Source of the DNA: Steroidobacteraceae bacterium
GTDB lineage: Bacteria > Pseudomonadota > Gammaproteobacteria > Steroidobacterales > Steroidobacteraceae
NCBI GenBank assembly: GCA_041395505.1
Contig: JAWLAG010000001.1
Coordinates: 2,356,001-2,420,000 of the forward strand
Direction of reading: 5' to 3'
Length of the DNA stretch: 64,000 nucleotides
Part shown: positions 27,543 through 37,021 of the stretch, one piece after another
How the letters are laid out: each line of letters starts with the position of its first letter
How positions within the stretch are numbered: the stretch's first letter is position 1
Notes under the pieces: model-generated
Databases searched by the model: none
Told to the model about the DNA's origin: nothing
What the model saw: only the letters and a program-made list of their open reading frames with translations
Program-made: the position numbers and the translations under genes

Positions 27543-28429
27543 TGGCAACGCAATTGTCAGTGATCGTTGCCGTCGAGCAGGCTGTGGACAACCTGCAGGC
27601 ACTGCTATCCCGACTTGGCCCGTCAGGGCGGCCCGAGGTCGAAGTCCTGCTCTGCATCGCGCGCGGCCCCGACTACGAACGTGTTGCGGCGGCCGATCTT
27701 GCCAATTCCCGGCTGATCGAGGGTTGCAGCGGCGCACGCATTCCCGAGCTCTGGCGCGACGGGATCATCGCCGCGGCTTCACCGCGCGTCGCATTGCTCA
27801 CCGCACATTGCCCGCCACACGATGACTGGCTGGCAGAGGCGATGCAACTGCCTGTCGATGCCCGAACCGTGGGTATTGGCGGGTATTTCGTCAATGCGGC
27901 AGAGGGCGACGCACTTTCATGGGGCATATTCCTGCAGCGCTACCGCGACTACGCGCAGGCGATCGATGCCATCGACGTCGGCGAAATCGCTGCGGACAAC
28001 GCCGTCTATTGGCGCCCCGCAATTCTGCAGAGTGACGACCTGTTGCGTGAGGGTTTCTGGGAACCGGACTTCCATCGGCGCTTTCGCGCCGCCGGATGCC
28101 GTCTGGCTCGTTCGTCGCGCATACGGGTGGAACATCGCAATGTGTATACGGGTTCGCAATTCATGGCGCAACGATTTGCCCACGGACGACAATTCGGTGC
28201 ATCGCGGGCACGGCAGTCAGGTGCATTACGGCGAGCGGTTCTGCTGGCATCGAGCCCTCTCATTCCTTTGGTCGTCTACTTCAAGATATTGCGAGGCGCC
28301 ATGCGTGCCCGTCTGCTTCGTGAGGCGCCCGCCCTTGCCTTGCTCTGGCTTGCAGCATTTTGCATTGCGTGGGGCGGCGGCGAGGCACTGGGGTTGTTGA
28401 CCGCCCGCATGAGGAGTGACATGCGTTGA
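27542..28429 (+). CDS. GT2-like protein with eroded active site (paralogue 3 of 3)
   Basis: A 295-residue protein starting at ATG 27542 (TGATG overlap). LSVIVAVEQAVDNLQALLSR and PRVALLTAHCPPHDDW follow the GT-A scheme, but TAH replaces DXD and no DDGS is present. HRNVYTGSQFMAQRFAHGRQ and WGGGEALGLL match the tails of the proteins at 9100 and 24767. Could be a pseudo-enzyme that positions substrate for the GT2 encoded directly after it. Family membership is certain by paralogy; activity is not. Confidence 0.65.
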   Translation: MATQLSVIVAVEQAVDNLQALLSRLGPSGRPEVEVLLCIARGPDYERVAAADLANSRLIEGCSGARIPELWRDGIIAAASPRVALLTAHCPPHDDWLAEAMQLPVDARTVGIGGYFVNAAEGDALSWGIFLQRYRDYAQAIDAIDVGEIAADNAVYWRPAILQSDDLLREGFWEPDFHRRFRAAGCRLARSSRIRVEHRNVYTGSQFMAQRFAHGRQFGASRARQSGALRRAVLLASSPLIPLVVYFKILRGAMRARLLREAPALALLWLAAFCIAWGGGEALGLLTARMRSDMR

Positions 28430-29427
28430 ATATCACGGTGATCATGCCCATGTACAACGCACGCAGGTTCCTGCCACAGGTCCTGCCCCCGCTGTTGTCG
28501 GCGCTCGGACGAGGCGAAATCTTCGAATTCATCGTTGTCGATGACGGGTCGACGGATGGATCGGCCGAGTTGCTGCGGACCCACGAATCGATACGTCTGC
28601 TGGCCACACCCGTCCAGGGCGGCCCCGGTGCCGCGCGAAATCTGGGCGTGCAGCATGCCCAGGGCGACATCGTATGGTTCGTCGATTCGGACATCATACT
28701 CGCCGAGGACTGCGCGAGAATCCTGGCGCAGTCATTTGCGGACGAATCTGTCTGCGCCGTGATGGGATCGTATGACGACAGCCCCGCCGCGGAGAATTTC
28801 CTGTCGCAATACAAGAATCTGATTCATCACTACTACCACCAACAGGGTGCAAGCGAAGCATCGACCTTCTGGGCCGGTTGTGGCGCAATACGCAAGGCGG
28901 CATTCCTGGCCGTGGGCGGGTTCGACGCTGCGCGCTATCGTTACCCATCCATCGAGGACATCGAGCTCGGCTACCGACTGCGAGCGGCCGGTCATCGCAT
29001 CGTGCTTAACAAGAACCTGCGCTGCAAGCACCTCAAGGAGTGGCGGCTGGCCAATCTGCTGCATACCGAAATCTTTCGCCGCGCGGTGCCCTGGTCGACG
29101 CTCATGCTGCAGCGCAAGTCCCTGACCAATGACCTGAACGTATCGACACGAGAGCGCGTGCTGGCCATGCTGGCGGGCGTGACCGCATTGGTCTCGGTCG
29201 CAGCGCTGACCGGCCTGCTCGCCAAGCCTGCCGCTGCGCTCGCATTTTTCATCTTGCTCGCCGCAAACGGCAGAATGATTGCTTTCTTCACCCGCGCCAA
29301 GGGCCTCGTGTTCGCATTGCGCGCCTTCGCGTTTCATCAGTTTTACTATCTATATAGCAGCGCGAGCTTCGCCTGGGCATGGCTCAAACACCACCTCGGG
29401 CCGAAGCAAGACATCGCTGGTGCCTGA
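28426..29427 (+). CDS. GT2 family glycosyltransferase, membrane-associated
   Basis: A 333-residue protein with a TTG start in a TTGA overlap. ITVIMPMYNARRFLPQVLPP, FIVVDDGSTDGSAELL and VWFVDSDIILAED give all normal GT2 donor and DXD motifs. YPSIEDIELGYRLRAAGHRI holds the ED catalytic-base region. Two or three hydrophobic segments from about 245 to 300 anchor it to the membrane, as in polyprenyl-phosphate sugar synthases and chain-extending transferases. It is the active-looking GT2 next to paralogue 3. Confidence 0.85.
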   Translation: MNITVIMPMYNARRFLPQVLPPLLSALGRGEIFEFIVVDDGSTDGSAELLRTHESIRLLATPVQGGPGAARNLGVQHAQGDIVWFVDSDIILAEDCARILAQSFADESVCAVMGSYDDSPAAENFLSQYKNLIHHYYHQQGASEASTFWAGCGAIRKAAFLAVGGFDAARYRYPSIEDIELGYRLRAAGHRIVLNKNLRCKHLKEWRLANLLHTEIFRRAVPWSTLMLQRKSLTNDLNVSTRERVLAMLAGVTALVSVAALTGLLAKPAAALAFFILLAANGRMIAFFTRAKGLVFALRAFAFHQFYYLYSSASFAWAWLKHHLGPKQDIAGA

Positions 29428-29431
29428 AACG

Positions 29432-30658
29432 ATGCACTTCTGCCACGTCACCACGTTCTATCCGCCCCACTCTTTTGGTGGCGACGCGATCGCGGTTCAG
29501 CGTCTTTGCGAAGCGCTCGCTCGCCGCGGACACCAGGTCACCGTCGTCAGCGACTCGGATGCCTATTTCGCCATGGGCGGGACAGACGTAGATGTGCCTG
29601 CACCCGCTGGAGTCCAGGCGCTGCGACTGCGATCCGGGCATGCGCTGGCCGACAAATTTCTCGTACATCAGACCGGGCGCCCCGTTAGGCAAAAGCGCCG
29701 GATCGCCAAGATCCTCAACGACCCGTCGATCGACCTGATCCACTTCCACAATGTGTCGTTGCTGGGCGGACCGGGCGTGCTCCGAATGGGTCGCGCGCCG
29801 AAGCTCTATAGCGCGCACGAACATTGGCTCGTTTGTCCAACCCACGTGCTGTGGCGGCATCAACGCGAACCATGCCAGCAACGTCAATGCCTGCGCTGCC
29901 AGCTACGGCACCATCGACCGCCGCAACTGTGGCGTGCGGGGTCCTTTCTGGTCCGGGAGGCCGCGCACATCGATGTTTTTCTCGCGATGAGTGAATTCAG
30001 CCGCGACAAGCACCATGAGTTCGGCTGGCCGACCCCCATGGAGGTCCTGCCGCCATTCGTAGCCGATGCGCAAATCGCCGGCGGTGTCGAGCGCCATGAG
30101 TCCGGCTCAGGAGGCCGCCCGTATTTTCTGCTGCCAGGGCGCGTCGAGCATTTCAAGGGGATCGACACGGCGATCGCTGCCTTCGCGGGCTACGAGCAGG
30201 CGGATCTGCTCATCGCTGGCGACGGAACGGCCACCGCGAGTCTGCGCGCGAGCACACACGAAATCGCCAACATACGCTGGCTCGGCAAGACCATGCCCGA
30301 TGAGTTGCGCAGCCTCTATCGGGGCGCCGTGGCAACGATCGCGCCGGCACGCGGCTACGAGACTTTCGGACTCACGCTCATAGAGTCCATGGCCCAGGGC
30401 ACGCCGGTCATTGCGCGCAATATCGGCCCATTCCCCGAAATCATCGCAGCGTCCGGGGGTGGATTGCTGTTCAATGACGCCGACGAATTGCGCTCGGCCA
30501 TCTCGCGACTGCAGGGCAACAGCGCCGAACGACAGGCACTCGCCCGCGATGGGCTCGCGGCAACGCGCGCGCAGTGGTCGGAATCCGCCGTCCTCGGGCG
30601 CTACCTGCAGATAGTCGCACGAACATTACAGCAGCACGCCCGGGATGAAGTCGCGTGA
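29432..30658 (+). CDS. GT4 family glycosyltransferase
   Basis: About 408 residues from ATG 29432 (a GTG at 29420 is possible). MHFCHVTTFYPPHSFGGDAI is the N-terminal loop; CPTHVLWRHQREPCQQRQCLRC (here CPTHVLW, then CQQRQCLRC) is a Cys-rich stretch often seen in this branch and may bind zinc. The donor domain has FLLPGRVEHFKGIDTAIAAF and RGYETFGLTLIESMAQG. It ends in a GTGA overlap on the GT39-like gene. Donor unknown. Confidence 0.85.
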   Translation: MHFCHVTTFYPPHSFGGDAIAVQRLCEALARRGHQVTVVSDSDAYFAMGGTDVDVPAPAGVQALRLRSGHALADKFLVHQTGRPVRQKRRIAKILNDPSIDLIHFHNVSLLGGPGVLRMGRAPKLYSAHEHWLVCPTHVLWRHQREPCQQRQCLRCQLRHHRPPQLWRAGSFLVREAAHIDVFLAMSEFSRDKHHEFGWPTPMEVLPPFVADAQIAGGVERHESGSGGRPYFLLPGRVEHFKGIDTAIAAFAGYEQADLLIAGDGTATASLRASTHEIANIRWLGKTMPDELRSLYRGAVATIAPARGYETFGLTLIESMAQGTPVIARNIGPFPEIIAASGGGLLFNDADELRSAISRLQGNSAERQALARDGLAATRAQWSESAVLGRYLQIVARTLQQHARDEVA

Positions 30659-32460
30659 GCACGCGGGGACGCGATGCCTGGCCTCTGCTCGTGCTGGCGC
30701 TGGCAATCGTTGCACGATTGTGGCAGCTGGACGCCGACCCCTACGTTTACGGCTGGGCCGGCTTCGTCACGGATGAGGCGCGATGGGTAGAGACAGCGCG
30801 CAACCTGGCGCTGTTTCATGATCCGAATCTCTACGGCCTGTCGCGCTTGCACTTGTTACTGAGTCCGCTCTATCAAGGTGCCTGTTTCGTTGCCTTCAAA
30901 TTGTTCGGCGTCGATTTCTGGCAGGCACGACTGGTCACTGCAGTGAGTTCAATCGCGCTCATGGCGCTGACCACGTTTGTATTGCGTTCAGCTCTGCCCT
31001 CGACGCTGCTGACGGCACTTTTGATGGCCATTGGCTTCGGTCCGGAGTTCCTTGGACTCGGCCGGATCGCCGTGCCGGAGATCCCCGCCCTTCTGGGCCT
31101 CGCCGCATCGCTCTACTGTATTTGCTCCGGCCAATGGTCGGTGCGGCGGGCGATACTTGCGGGACTACTCGCATTGATCGCGGTCGGCTGCAAGGGAACT
31201 GTGGGCCTCGCCTTGCCAGGCCTCATTGCGGCGTCCTACCTGGCCAATCGCATCGTGCCGGTCGCGCAGCGCCTGAGCGGCACATTGGCGTTTGTTGCGA
31301 CCTTGGCAAGTCCGGCCCTACTGGCCGTTCCTGCGCTCATGGGCCACGATGGAGCGCAACCGGCGCTCAGCGACTCGATCAACCTCCTCCTCGGCTACCT
31401 TGAGAAACTTCAGCCAACCGGCCCGATCTGGTTCCTGTTCGAGCGCATGGGTGGACAGGCTTCGGTTGTCGTGCACCTGGGCCTGCTCGGCTGCTGGCTT
31501 GCAGCGATCGGCGGCATGGCTCGACGGCCAAACGAATCCGAAATCGCTTGCCGTCTGCGAACCGGGAGCCTCGTGGTCGGTCTCGGTACCTTCCTCGCAA
31601 TGACGCTGCTCGATTATTCGCCGCCGCGCTATTTCGTACACGTACAATTCTTCCTGCTGGTGAGTGCGGCGCTCGGCATTGCGACACTTCGCGCCGCGGA
31701 CTTTTCGCGTCCCGTAAGCGTTGGCCATGCGCTTCTGGTCGGCGCGCCAGCCGCACTTCTCGGCGCTCAGCTGCTGAGCGCAGCCTTCGCGGCAGTCCAC
31801 CTGCCCATTGAACATCTGCAGTCCAGGCTCCTGATCTGCATCGCTGCAACAGCCGGCGCCTGGGTGCTTTTGCGCTGGATCAAACCGGCCGCGAGCTCGC
31901 GCCGAGCCATCTGCCTTGCCGCATTGCTGGTGCTGTTGTGCGAGGCAGTGGCATTGCATCTGGGATGGGTCGATTCGTTCTGGCCAACACGTGACGCAGA
32001 CCTCTCCCCGCTCCTAGCGACGATTGCCGCTGGCCTTGCGCTCGCTGCCGCGGCGCGCCGCGGGGCGATGCACGATATTCGCCTGCCTATTGCCTTGGCC
32101 GCGATGATCGTTTTCGCGGCATTGGCCGGAACGTTGCGCCCAGTGCTGCAACCGAGCTTCAGCATTCGCGAAACGGCCGGGGACGTGGCGACCGACCTCC
32201 GTGGAAGCCAACGAATCTGGGTACGAAAGGCCGCGACCATCATGTTGCCTACGAAGCTGCGCTATCGCGAGTCCTCGCAGTTCGAGCGGCCAATCGAAGC
32301 AATCGTCGCACTCGAGTGCAGCAACAAGGCCTGTGATGTGCATTTCGAGCAAGCCGAAGCGCAAGGACTGAGAGAGAGCGCACGCTATGCGCTGCAGATT
32401 TCCGGTCGCGACGATCGTCGCGGTATAGACGTTCGGGTATTCTTGAAACCCAGTCCCTGA
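30655..32460 (+). CDS. GT-C membrane glycosyltransferase (GT39/ArnT-like)
   Basis: A 601-residue protein with about 11-12 membrane helices and a GTG start. After the first helix the loop FVTDEARWVETARNLALF has the acidic pair and ETARN pattern of ArnT/PMT-type enzymes, which use polyprenyl-phosphate sugars on the periplasmic side. A small soluble domain of about 90 residues ends the protein. Likely attaches a sugar to the finished glycan, to lipid A or to a protein; the acceptor is open. End of the coupled operon; uxs follows after 25 bases. Confidence 0.75.
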   Translation: MSTRGRDAWPLLVLALAIVARLWQLDADPYVYGWAGFVTDEARWVETARNLALFHDPNLYGLSRLHLLLSPLYQGACFVAFKLFGVDFWQARLVTAVSSIALMALTTFVLRSALPSTLLTALLMAIGFGPEFLGLGRIAVPEIPALLGLAASLYCICSGQWSVRRAILAGLLALIAVGCKGTVGLALPGLIAASYLANRIVPVAQRLSGTLAFVATLASPALLAVPALMGHDGAQPALSDSINLLLGYLEKLQPTGPIWFLFERMGGQASVVVHLGLLGCWLAAIGGMARRPNESEIACRLRTGSLVVGLGTFLAMTLLDYSPPRYFVHVQFFLLVSAALGIATLRAADFSRPVSVGHALLVGAPAALLGAQLLSAAFAAVHLPIEHLQSRLLICIAATAGAWVLLRWIKPAASSRRAICLAALLVLLCEAVALHLGWVDSFWPTRDADLSPLLATIAAGLALAAAARRGAMHDIRLPIALAAMIVFAALAGTLRPVLQPSFSIRETAGDVATDLRGSQRIWVRKAATIMLPTKLRYRESSQFERPIEAIVALECSNKACDVHFEQAEAQGLRESARYALQISGRDDRRGIDVRVFLKPSP

Positions 32461-32485
32461 CGACTGGTCAGCGAGCTACGGCACC

Positions 32486-33454
32486 ATGAAAAACTATGCA
32501 TTGCGCAAACGCGTCCTGGTCACCGGCGGTGCCGGCTTCCTCGGATCCCATCTGTGCGAACGACTGATTCGCGATGGCTGCGATGTGCTCTGCGTCGACA
32601 ATTTCTTCACCGGCGCGCGTGGCAACATCACCGGGCTGCTCGGCAATCCGTCGTTCGAGCTGCTGAGACACGACGTCACCTTTCCTCTCTACGTCGAGGT
32701 CGACGAGATCTACAACCTGGCCTGCCCGGCCTCACCAATCCACTATCAATTCGATCCAGTGCAGACCACGAAGACGAGTGTAATTGGCGCAATCAACATG
32801 CTGGGTCTCGCAAAACGGGTAAAGGCACGAATCCTGCAGGCATCGACCAGCGAGATCTATGGCGACCCGAGCGAGCACCCGCAAACCGAATCGTACTGGG
32901 GCAACGTCAACCCGATCGGCACCCGCAGCTGCTATGACGAAGGCAAGCGCTGTGCCGAGACCTTGTTCTTCGACTATTACCGCCAGAACAAGACCGATAT
33001 ACGCGTGGTGCGGATATTCAACACCTATGGACCGCGAATGCATCCTCGCGACGGCCGTGTCGTCAGCAATTTCATCATGCAGGCACTCGCGAATGAAGAC
33101 ATTACGGTGTATGGCGATGGCAGCCAGACCCGCAGCTTCTGCTACGTCGATGACCTGATCGACGGAATGGTGCGCATGATGAACAACACCGAGCAGTTCG
33201 TCGGACCCGTGAACCTCGGCAACCCCCGGGAATTCACCATGCTGCAACTGGCCGAAGCGGTCGTTCGGCTGACCGGGTCCAAATCCAGGATCGTGCACCG
33301 ACCCTTGCCGCAGGATGACCCGAAACAACGCCAGCCTGATATCAGTCTGGCCCGATCGAAGTTCGATTGGACTCCGAAAGTCGATCTCGATAGTGGGCTC
33401 GCGCGCACCATCGCGTACTTTCGAGACCTTGCGAACGCTATCGTGTCGCGCTAG
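32486..33454 (+). CDS. UDP-glucuronate decarboxylase (UDP-xylose synthase)
   Basis: A 322-residue extended SDR. RVLVTGGAGFLGSHLCERL is the NAD loop; the stretch LACPASPIHYQFDPVQTTKT, the ASTSEIYGDP and SCYDEGKRCAET (Tyr/Lys pair) and FNTYGPRMHPRDGRVVSNF are close to invariant in UXS enzymes. Reaction: UDP-glucuronate to UDP-xylose and CO2 through a 4-keto intermediate. No UDP-glucose dehydrogenase is in the window, so UDP-GlcA comes from elsewhere. It shows that xylose is a probable component of the glycan. Confidence 0.92.
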   Translation: MKNYALRKRVLVTGGAGFLGSHLCERLIRDGCDVLCVDNFFTGARGNITGLLGNPSFELLRHDVTFPLYVEVDEIYNLACPASPIHYQFDPVQTTKTSVIGAINMLGLAKRVKARILQASTSEIYGDPSEHPQTESYWGNVNPIGTRSCYDEGKRCAETLFFDYYRQNKTDIRVVRIFNTYGPRMHPRDGRVVSNFIMQALANEDITVYGDGSQTRSFCYVDDLIDGMVRMMNNTEQFVGPVNLGNPREFTMLQLAEAVVRLTGSKSRIVHRPLPQDDPKQRQPDISLARSKFDWTPKVDLDSGLARTIAYFRDLANAIVSR

Positions 33455-33457
33455 ACC

Positions 33458-34549
33458 TCAGGGTCTGCTCGAATCGATGATCGATGCCTCGCTGATGCCG
33501 CGCAACACCGGCGATGCCGCGAAATTGAACGAACCATAGGTCACGCGGTAACGACCACTGTCCCAATAGGCTTCGAGCGTATCGCCAAGCTCGACGTCGG
33601 GCGCGGCGCCATTGGCCGCGGGCGCCAAAACCGGGTTCGATTGCGAACGAAACCAGCTGACGCCGTCGGCGCTGCTGGCATATCCCAGGCCGTCACCGGC
33701 TCGTGTCGCGGCACCGCCGCTGCGCAGCGCCGGGTACCAAAGGTGGAAAAGACCGCGGTCATGAACGACGGTCACTCCGTTGATGGAACCATCATCCCAT
33801 TGGCCAGGATTTCCCGGCACGAAAACGGGGTTTCCGGAGTATTTGCTCCAACGCACGCCGTCGCTCGATAGCGCATAGCCTACCTGCGCCCTGCCGCTCG
33901 TGGCGTTCACGCCCTTGTACCACATGCGATAGTCGCTTGCGCCAAGCCGCAATACTTTGACATCGGCGACATAGCCATCGTCCCAGGCGCCAGCGACCCC
34001 CGGTGACAATACCGGATTGCCGGAATACTTCGTCCATGCAAGGCCATCGGTTGAGGTCGCATAGCCGATGTAACGCGGCGCCCCATTGCCGCCACCGTGA
34101 TACCAGAGCTTCCACAATCCCGCATCGGCATCGAATAACACGGCCGTAGGTGCGACTTCATTCTTCTCCCAGGATTGCGAGTAACTCAATACGATGCCGC
34201 GCTTGACCCAATTGCTGCCGTTGCTCGACGTCGCATACGCTATTTGCGTATCGTTGGCGCTATTCGCGATCGCTTCGTACCACATGCGGTAATCGCCCGC
34301 TGCCACCTTGACAATGGATCGTGGCCCCGCCTTGATGAAATCGAATGACTCGGGGCCGTTACGCAGAATCGGGTTGGCACTGCCACGCGTCAGCAGCTGC
34401 GTCAGCGGCGCGGGCCCGCTCGACGGAGGTGGTGCCGGCGGAGGTGTGATCGGGCCGCGTTCGCTATCTGATTGGACGCCCGAGCCGCCGCCGCAGGCCA
34501 CCAGAAAGCACACCGCGGCCATGGCCGCTATGGAATTGCGGATTGACAA
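33458..34549 (-). CDS. Lipoprotein with four-repeat beta-propeller (GH43/GH32-like)
   Basis: About 363 residues. I use a TTG at 34549 with AGAGGG five bases upstream, which gives a clean lipoprotein signal ending VCFLVAC; an ATG at 34636 would add 29 residues before it. A Pro/Ser linker follows. Four repeats of the pattern YRMWYxxx...GYATSxDGxxWxK...NPV...WDDG are visible, as in five-bladed glycoside hydrolase propellers. It may bind or cleave the exported glycan at the outer membrane. No catalytic residue assignment is safe. Convergent with uxs. Confidence 0.75.
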   Translation of the reverse strand: MSIRNSIAAMAAVCFLVACGGGSGVQSDSERGPITPPPAPPPSSGPAPLTQLLTRGSANPILRNGPESFDFIKAGPRSIVKVAAGDYRMWYEAIANSANDTQIAYATSSNGSNWVKRGIVLSYSQSWEKNEVAPTAVLFDADAGLWKLWYHGGGNGAPRYIGYATSTDGLAWTKYSGNPVLSPGVAGAWDDGYVADVKVLRLGASDYRMWYKGVNATSGRAQVGYALSSDGVRWSKYSGNPVFVPGNPGQWDDGSINGVTVVHDRGLFHLWYPALRSGGAATRAGDGLGYASSADGVSWFRSQSNPVLAPAANGAAPDVELGDTLEAYWDSGRYRVTYGSFNFAASPVLRGISEASIIDSSRP

Positions 34550-34705
34550 AACAACCCTCTGAAAATGTTTGCGCAACAGCACCAAGGAATTGTGCGGGCT
34601 GTCATCGGCGCGATGGACAGCAGTATGCCGAGTCAATGCTTCAGACCCAAGTTGTCTGCGACCTGCGACAGCCGCGGCATTGCTGCCCGCGCTGATCGCT
34701 GGACA

Positions 34706-36154
34706 CTACATGGTTGCGCTGACTCTCACGTCCGCGCAACGGGCAGGCACACCAGGAAGCTGCCTCAAGGCGAGCAACTGGGCATTGATACGCGGGCGAA
34801 AATCACCAGGATCCAGGCTTTGCGCCCGCGCAAATGCACGCAGCGCATCGGTTTCGCGACAGGCGGCCGCATACGCCATGCCGAGATTGTTGGCCGCCCG
34901 GGCATTGCCCGGAGTTTGCCGCAAAACATGCTCCCAGAACGTGATTTCGTTTTCATAGATCGATTGCTGCGCCAGGCTTCGCTGCCCCAACAGTATGGCC
35001 AGCATGACGACCGGCACGACCGCGCCGACGCGGCCACAGCGCTTTTGGATGGAGCTTAGCTTCCACCCAAGCAACCATGCCGGACCGATCATCGCCAGAT
35101 ACAACTGGCGATCGAACGCTACGTCCATCCGCGACAAGACGGAGTTGGTGGGCGCCAGCCAGATGAAAAACCACAGCATGCCGAAGGCGACTGCCGGCCG
35201 ACGGCGCAACTGACTCAAACCAAGCCCAATAAGCACAAGCAGCATCATGGCCCGCAGCATCGTTGCTGCGCCCGGCTGCACGACCTGCGCAAGCCCCGCG
35301 TCGGGATTGGGTAATCTGACGAGCAGAAGCTGACCGATGAGATAGCTGACGCCGTTCGCCTGCGTCCAAAGATTGCCCGACAGCGTATGACCGACGGCCG
35401 CCTGTGCAAGTAAACGCGGGTATGGGGTCACCCAGATCGCTGCGACCAGTGCCAGGAGCACGACCAGCGCATAGGGCCCTACGCTGTGCGTCAAATCTCG
35501 CAGAACCCGTGAACTCAACAACCGATCCTGCGAACCGGTACAAAGCACCCAAAGCCCCATTGCGGGAACAGTAGCGACCGACACCTCCTTGCATCCGAGC
35601 GCAAGCGCCAGTGTCACGTATGCCGCGAGATGCATCACGCGATTCGATCGCGCTGTGGGCGCCAGCGCGGCGTCGCGACGGGATGCCGCCCAGAGTGCAA
35701 TCGTCAGCAGACTGAAGAGCGCGGCCAGAGACGTCGACCGTCCGGAGATGTATGTCACTGCATCAGCCTGAACGGGATGTAATGCAAACAGCATTGCCGC
35801 AATGCCTGCCGCAACCGGTGCGCTCGCAGTGCGGATGTTGTCCGGACGTTGTGCGATCTGCTGGCCAAGCAACAGGGTTACGCCGTATACGAGCACCGTA
35901 TTGATTGCATGCAATACGACATTGACCGTACGAAACCCGGTTGCGTCGCTGCCGTACTCGTGGTTGAGCGCATACGTCAACTTGAGAACGGGTCGTATGC
36001 CCGGCATCGACTCCCACCAAGCAGTCAGCGATTGCACGCGCGGATCTGCGACGATTACACCGAAATCATCGAACTGGAAGCTGCCGTGGATCCCCATACT
36101 CCAGACGATAGCGGCAGTAACGAGGAGCGAAATCGGGATCAGCGCGAAATACAT
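34706..36154 (-). CDS. TMTC-like membrane protein with C-terminal TPRs
   Basis: A 482-residue protein with about ten hydrophobic helices, then two TPRs near 415-460 (ARAANNLGMAYAAA...). FQFDDFGVIVADPRVQSL after helix 1 and FALHPVQADAVTYISGRSTS match the GT-C O-mannosyltransferase-like TMTC/DUF1736 group (FDD, then HPxxxxxVxxxxGR). These use polyprenyl-phosphate sugars to modify exported proteins or glycans. Two bases separate it from the carboxypeptidase gene, its upstream neighbour in the same direction. Confidence 0.7.
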   Translation of the reverse strand: MYFALIPISLLVTAAIVWSMGIHGSFQFDDFGVIVADPRVQSLTAWWESMPGIRPVLKLTYALNHEYGSDATGFRTVNVVLHAINTVLVYGVTLLLGQQIAQRPDNIRTASAPVAAGIAAMLFALHPVQADAVTYISGRSTSLAALFSLLTIALWAASRRDAALAPTARSNRVMHLAAYVTLALALGCKEVSVATVPAMGLWVLCTGSQDRLLSSRVLRDLTHSVGPYALVVLLALVAAIWVTPYPRLLAQAAVGHTLSGNLWTQANGVSYLIGQLLLVRLPNPDAGLAQVVQPGAATMLRAMMLLVLIGLGLSQLRRRPAVAFGMLWFFIWLAPTNSVLSRMDVAFDRQLYLAMIGPAWLLGWKLSSIQKRCGRVGAVVPVVMLAILLGQRSLAQQSIYENEITFWEHVLRQTPGNARAANNLGMAYAAACRETDALRAFARAQSLDPGDFRPRINAQLLALRQLPGVPARCADVRVSATM

Positions 36155-36156
36155 GA

Positions 36157-37011
36157 TCAGTGCCCGGAGTGTGAAGACAAAAATTCAGCCGCGGACAATT
36201 GAAAGGCCTGCTCGAGAATTCCCAAGGCGACCCACCATCGATCCGGCGCATCGAGCATCACGATCCACACGTCCCTTTGATCGCGATGCGCCGCCAGGAT
36301 GAGACATTTGCCCGCCTGCGAGGTAAAGCCGCTTTTGAGACCGTATACGCCGGTCACTCGCCCCACCATCTGGTTACTCTGGTGGAGCGCAATGCGCCGG
36401 CCTGCCGAGGAGACGATCGCAGCTTGCGTAATGGCTGTTCGATCGGCGATCTGTGGATTGGCAACTGCCGCAGCACTCAAGCGCAGCAGATCGCGCACGG
36501 TCGTGAACTGGCCTTCGGCGTCCAGCCCGCAGGGCTGCACGAAGTGCGAGTCACGCATCCCGAGCTCGCGGGCCCGGGCATTCATCAGTGCCGAAAATTT
36601 CATTGCACCGCCAGCTCGATCTTCTACCAACGCGATACAGGCATCGTTCGCCGACGCGACCAACATGGCCGTCAGGAGGTCTTCGAATCGGAAACTCTCG
36701 CCGGCACGCAAGCCGGCACGGGATCCAGCGATCCGCGCGGCGCCCGAGGAAATCTTCACAGTTGTGCCAGACGGCACACCGGGTTCGAGTATGACCAACG
36801 CAGCGAGCAACTTTGCCAGCGAGGCCGGTGGCCGCCGTGCGTCGAGGTTTCGTGCCCAAACCAGGCGCCCATTCACGGCGACCGCATACGCCGCGGCGGC
36901 GCGCGGAAACCTGTCGACGGGCGCGCCAGGACCAGCGGCGATCGCCAGCGGCGCTATCCACGAAGCGACTACGAGCCCGATCACCCGCCGCAGCGCACGG
37001 CAAGCTGCCAT
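36157..37011 (-). CDS. D-alanyl-D-alanine carboxypeptidase (PBP5/6/7-like)
   Basis: A 284-residue periplasmic serine peptidase. I start at ATG 37011, followed by a signal peptide ending AIAAGPG; the longer frame runs into the DUF3617 gene. The three penicillin-binding motifs are present: SLAK at 64-67, SAN at 120-122 and KSG at 226-228. It is short for DacA because the C-terminal beta domain and amphipathic anchor are missing, which is closer to PBP7/8. Role: trimming peptidoglycan stem peptides. Confidence 0.85.
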   Translation of the reverse strand: MAACRALRRVIGLVVASWIAPLAIAAGPGAPVDRFPRAAAAYAVAVNGRLVWARNLDARRPPASLAKLLAALVILEPGVPSGTTVKISSGAARIAGSRAGLRAGESFRFEDLLTAMLVASANDACIALVEDRAGGAMKFSALMNARARELGMRDSHFVQPCGLDAEGQFTTVRDLLRLSAAAVANPQIADRTAITQAAIVSSAGRRIALHQSNQMVGRVTGVYGLKSGFTSQAGKCLILAAHRDQRDVWIVMLDAPDRWWVALGILEQAFQLSAAEFLSSHSGH

Positions 37012-37021
37012 TCGTGACAGG

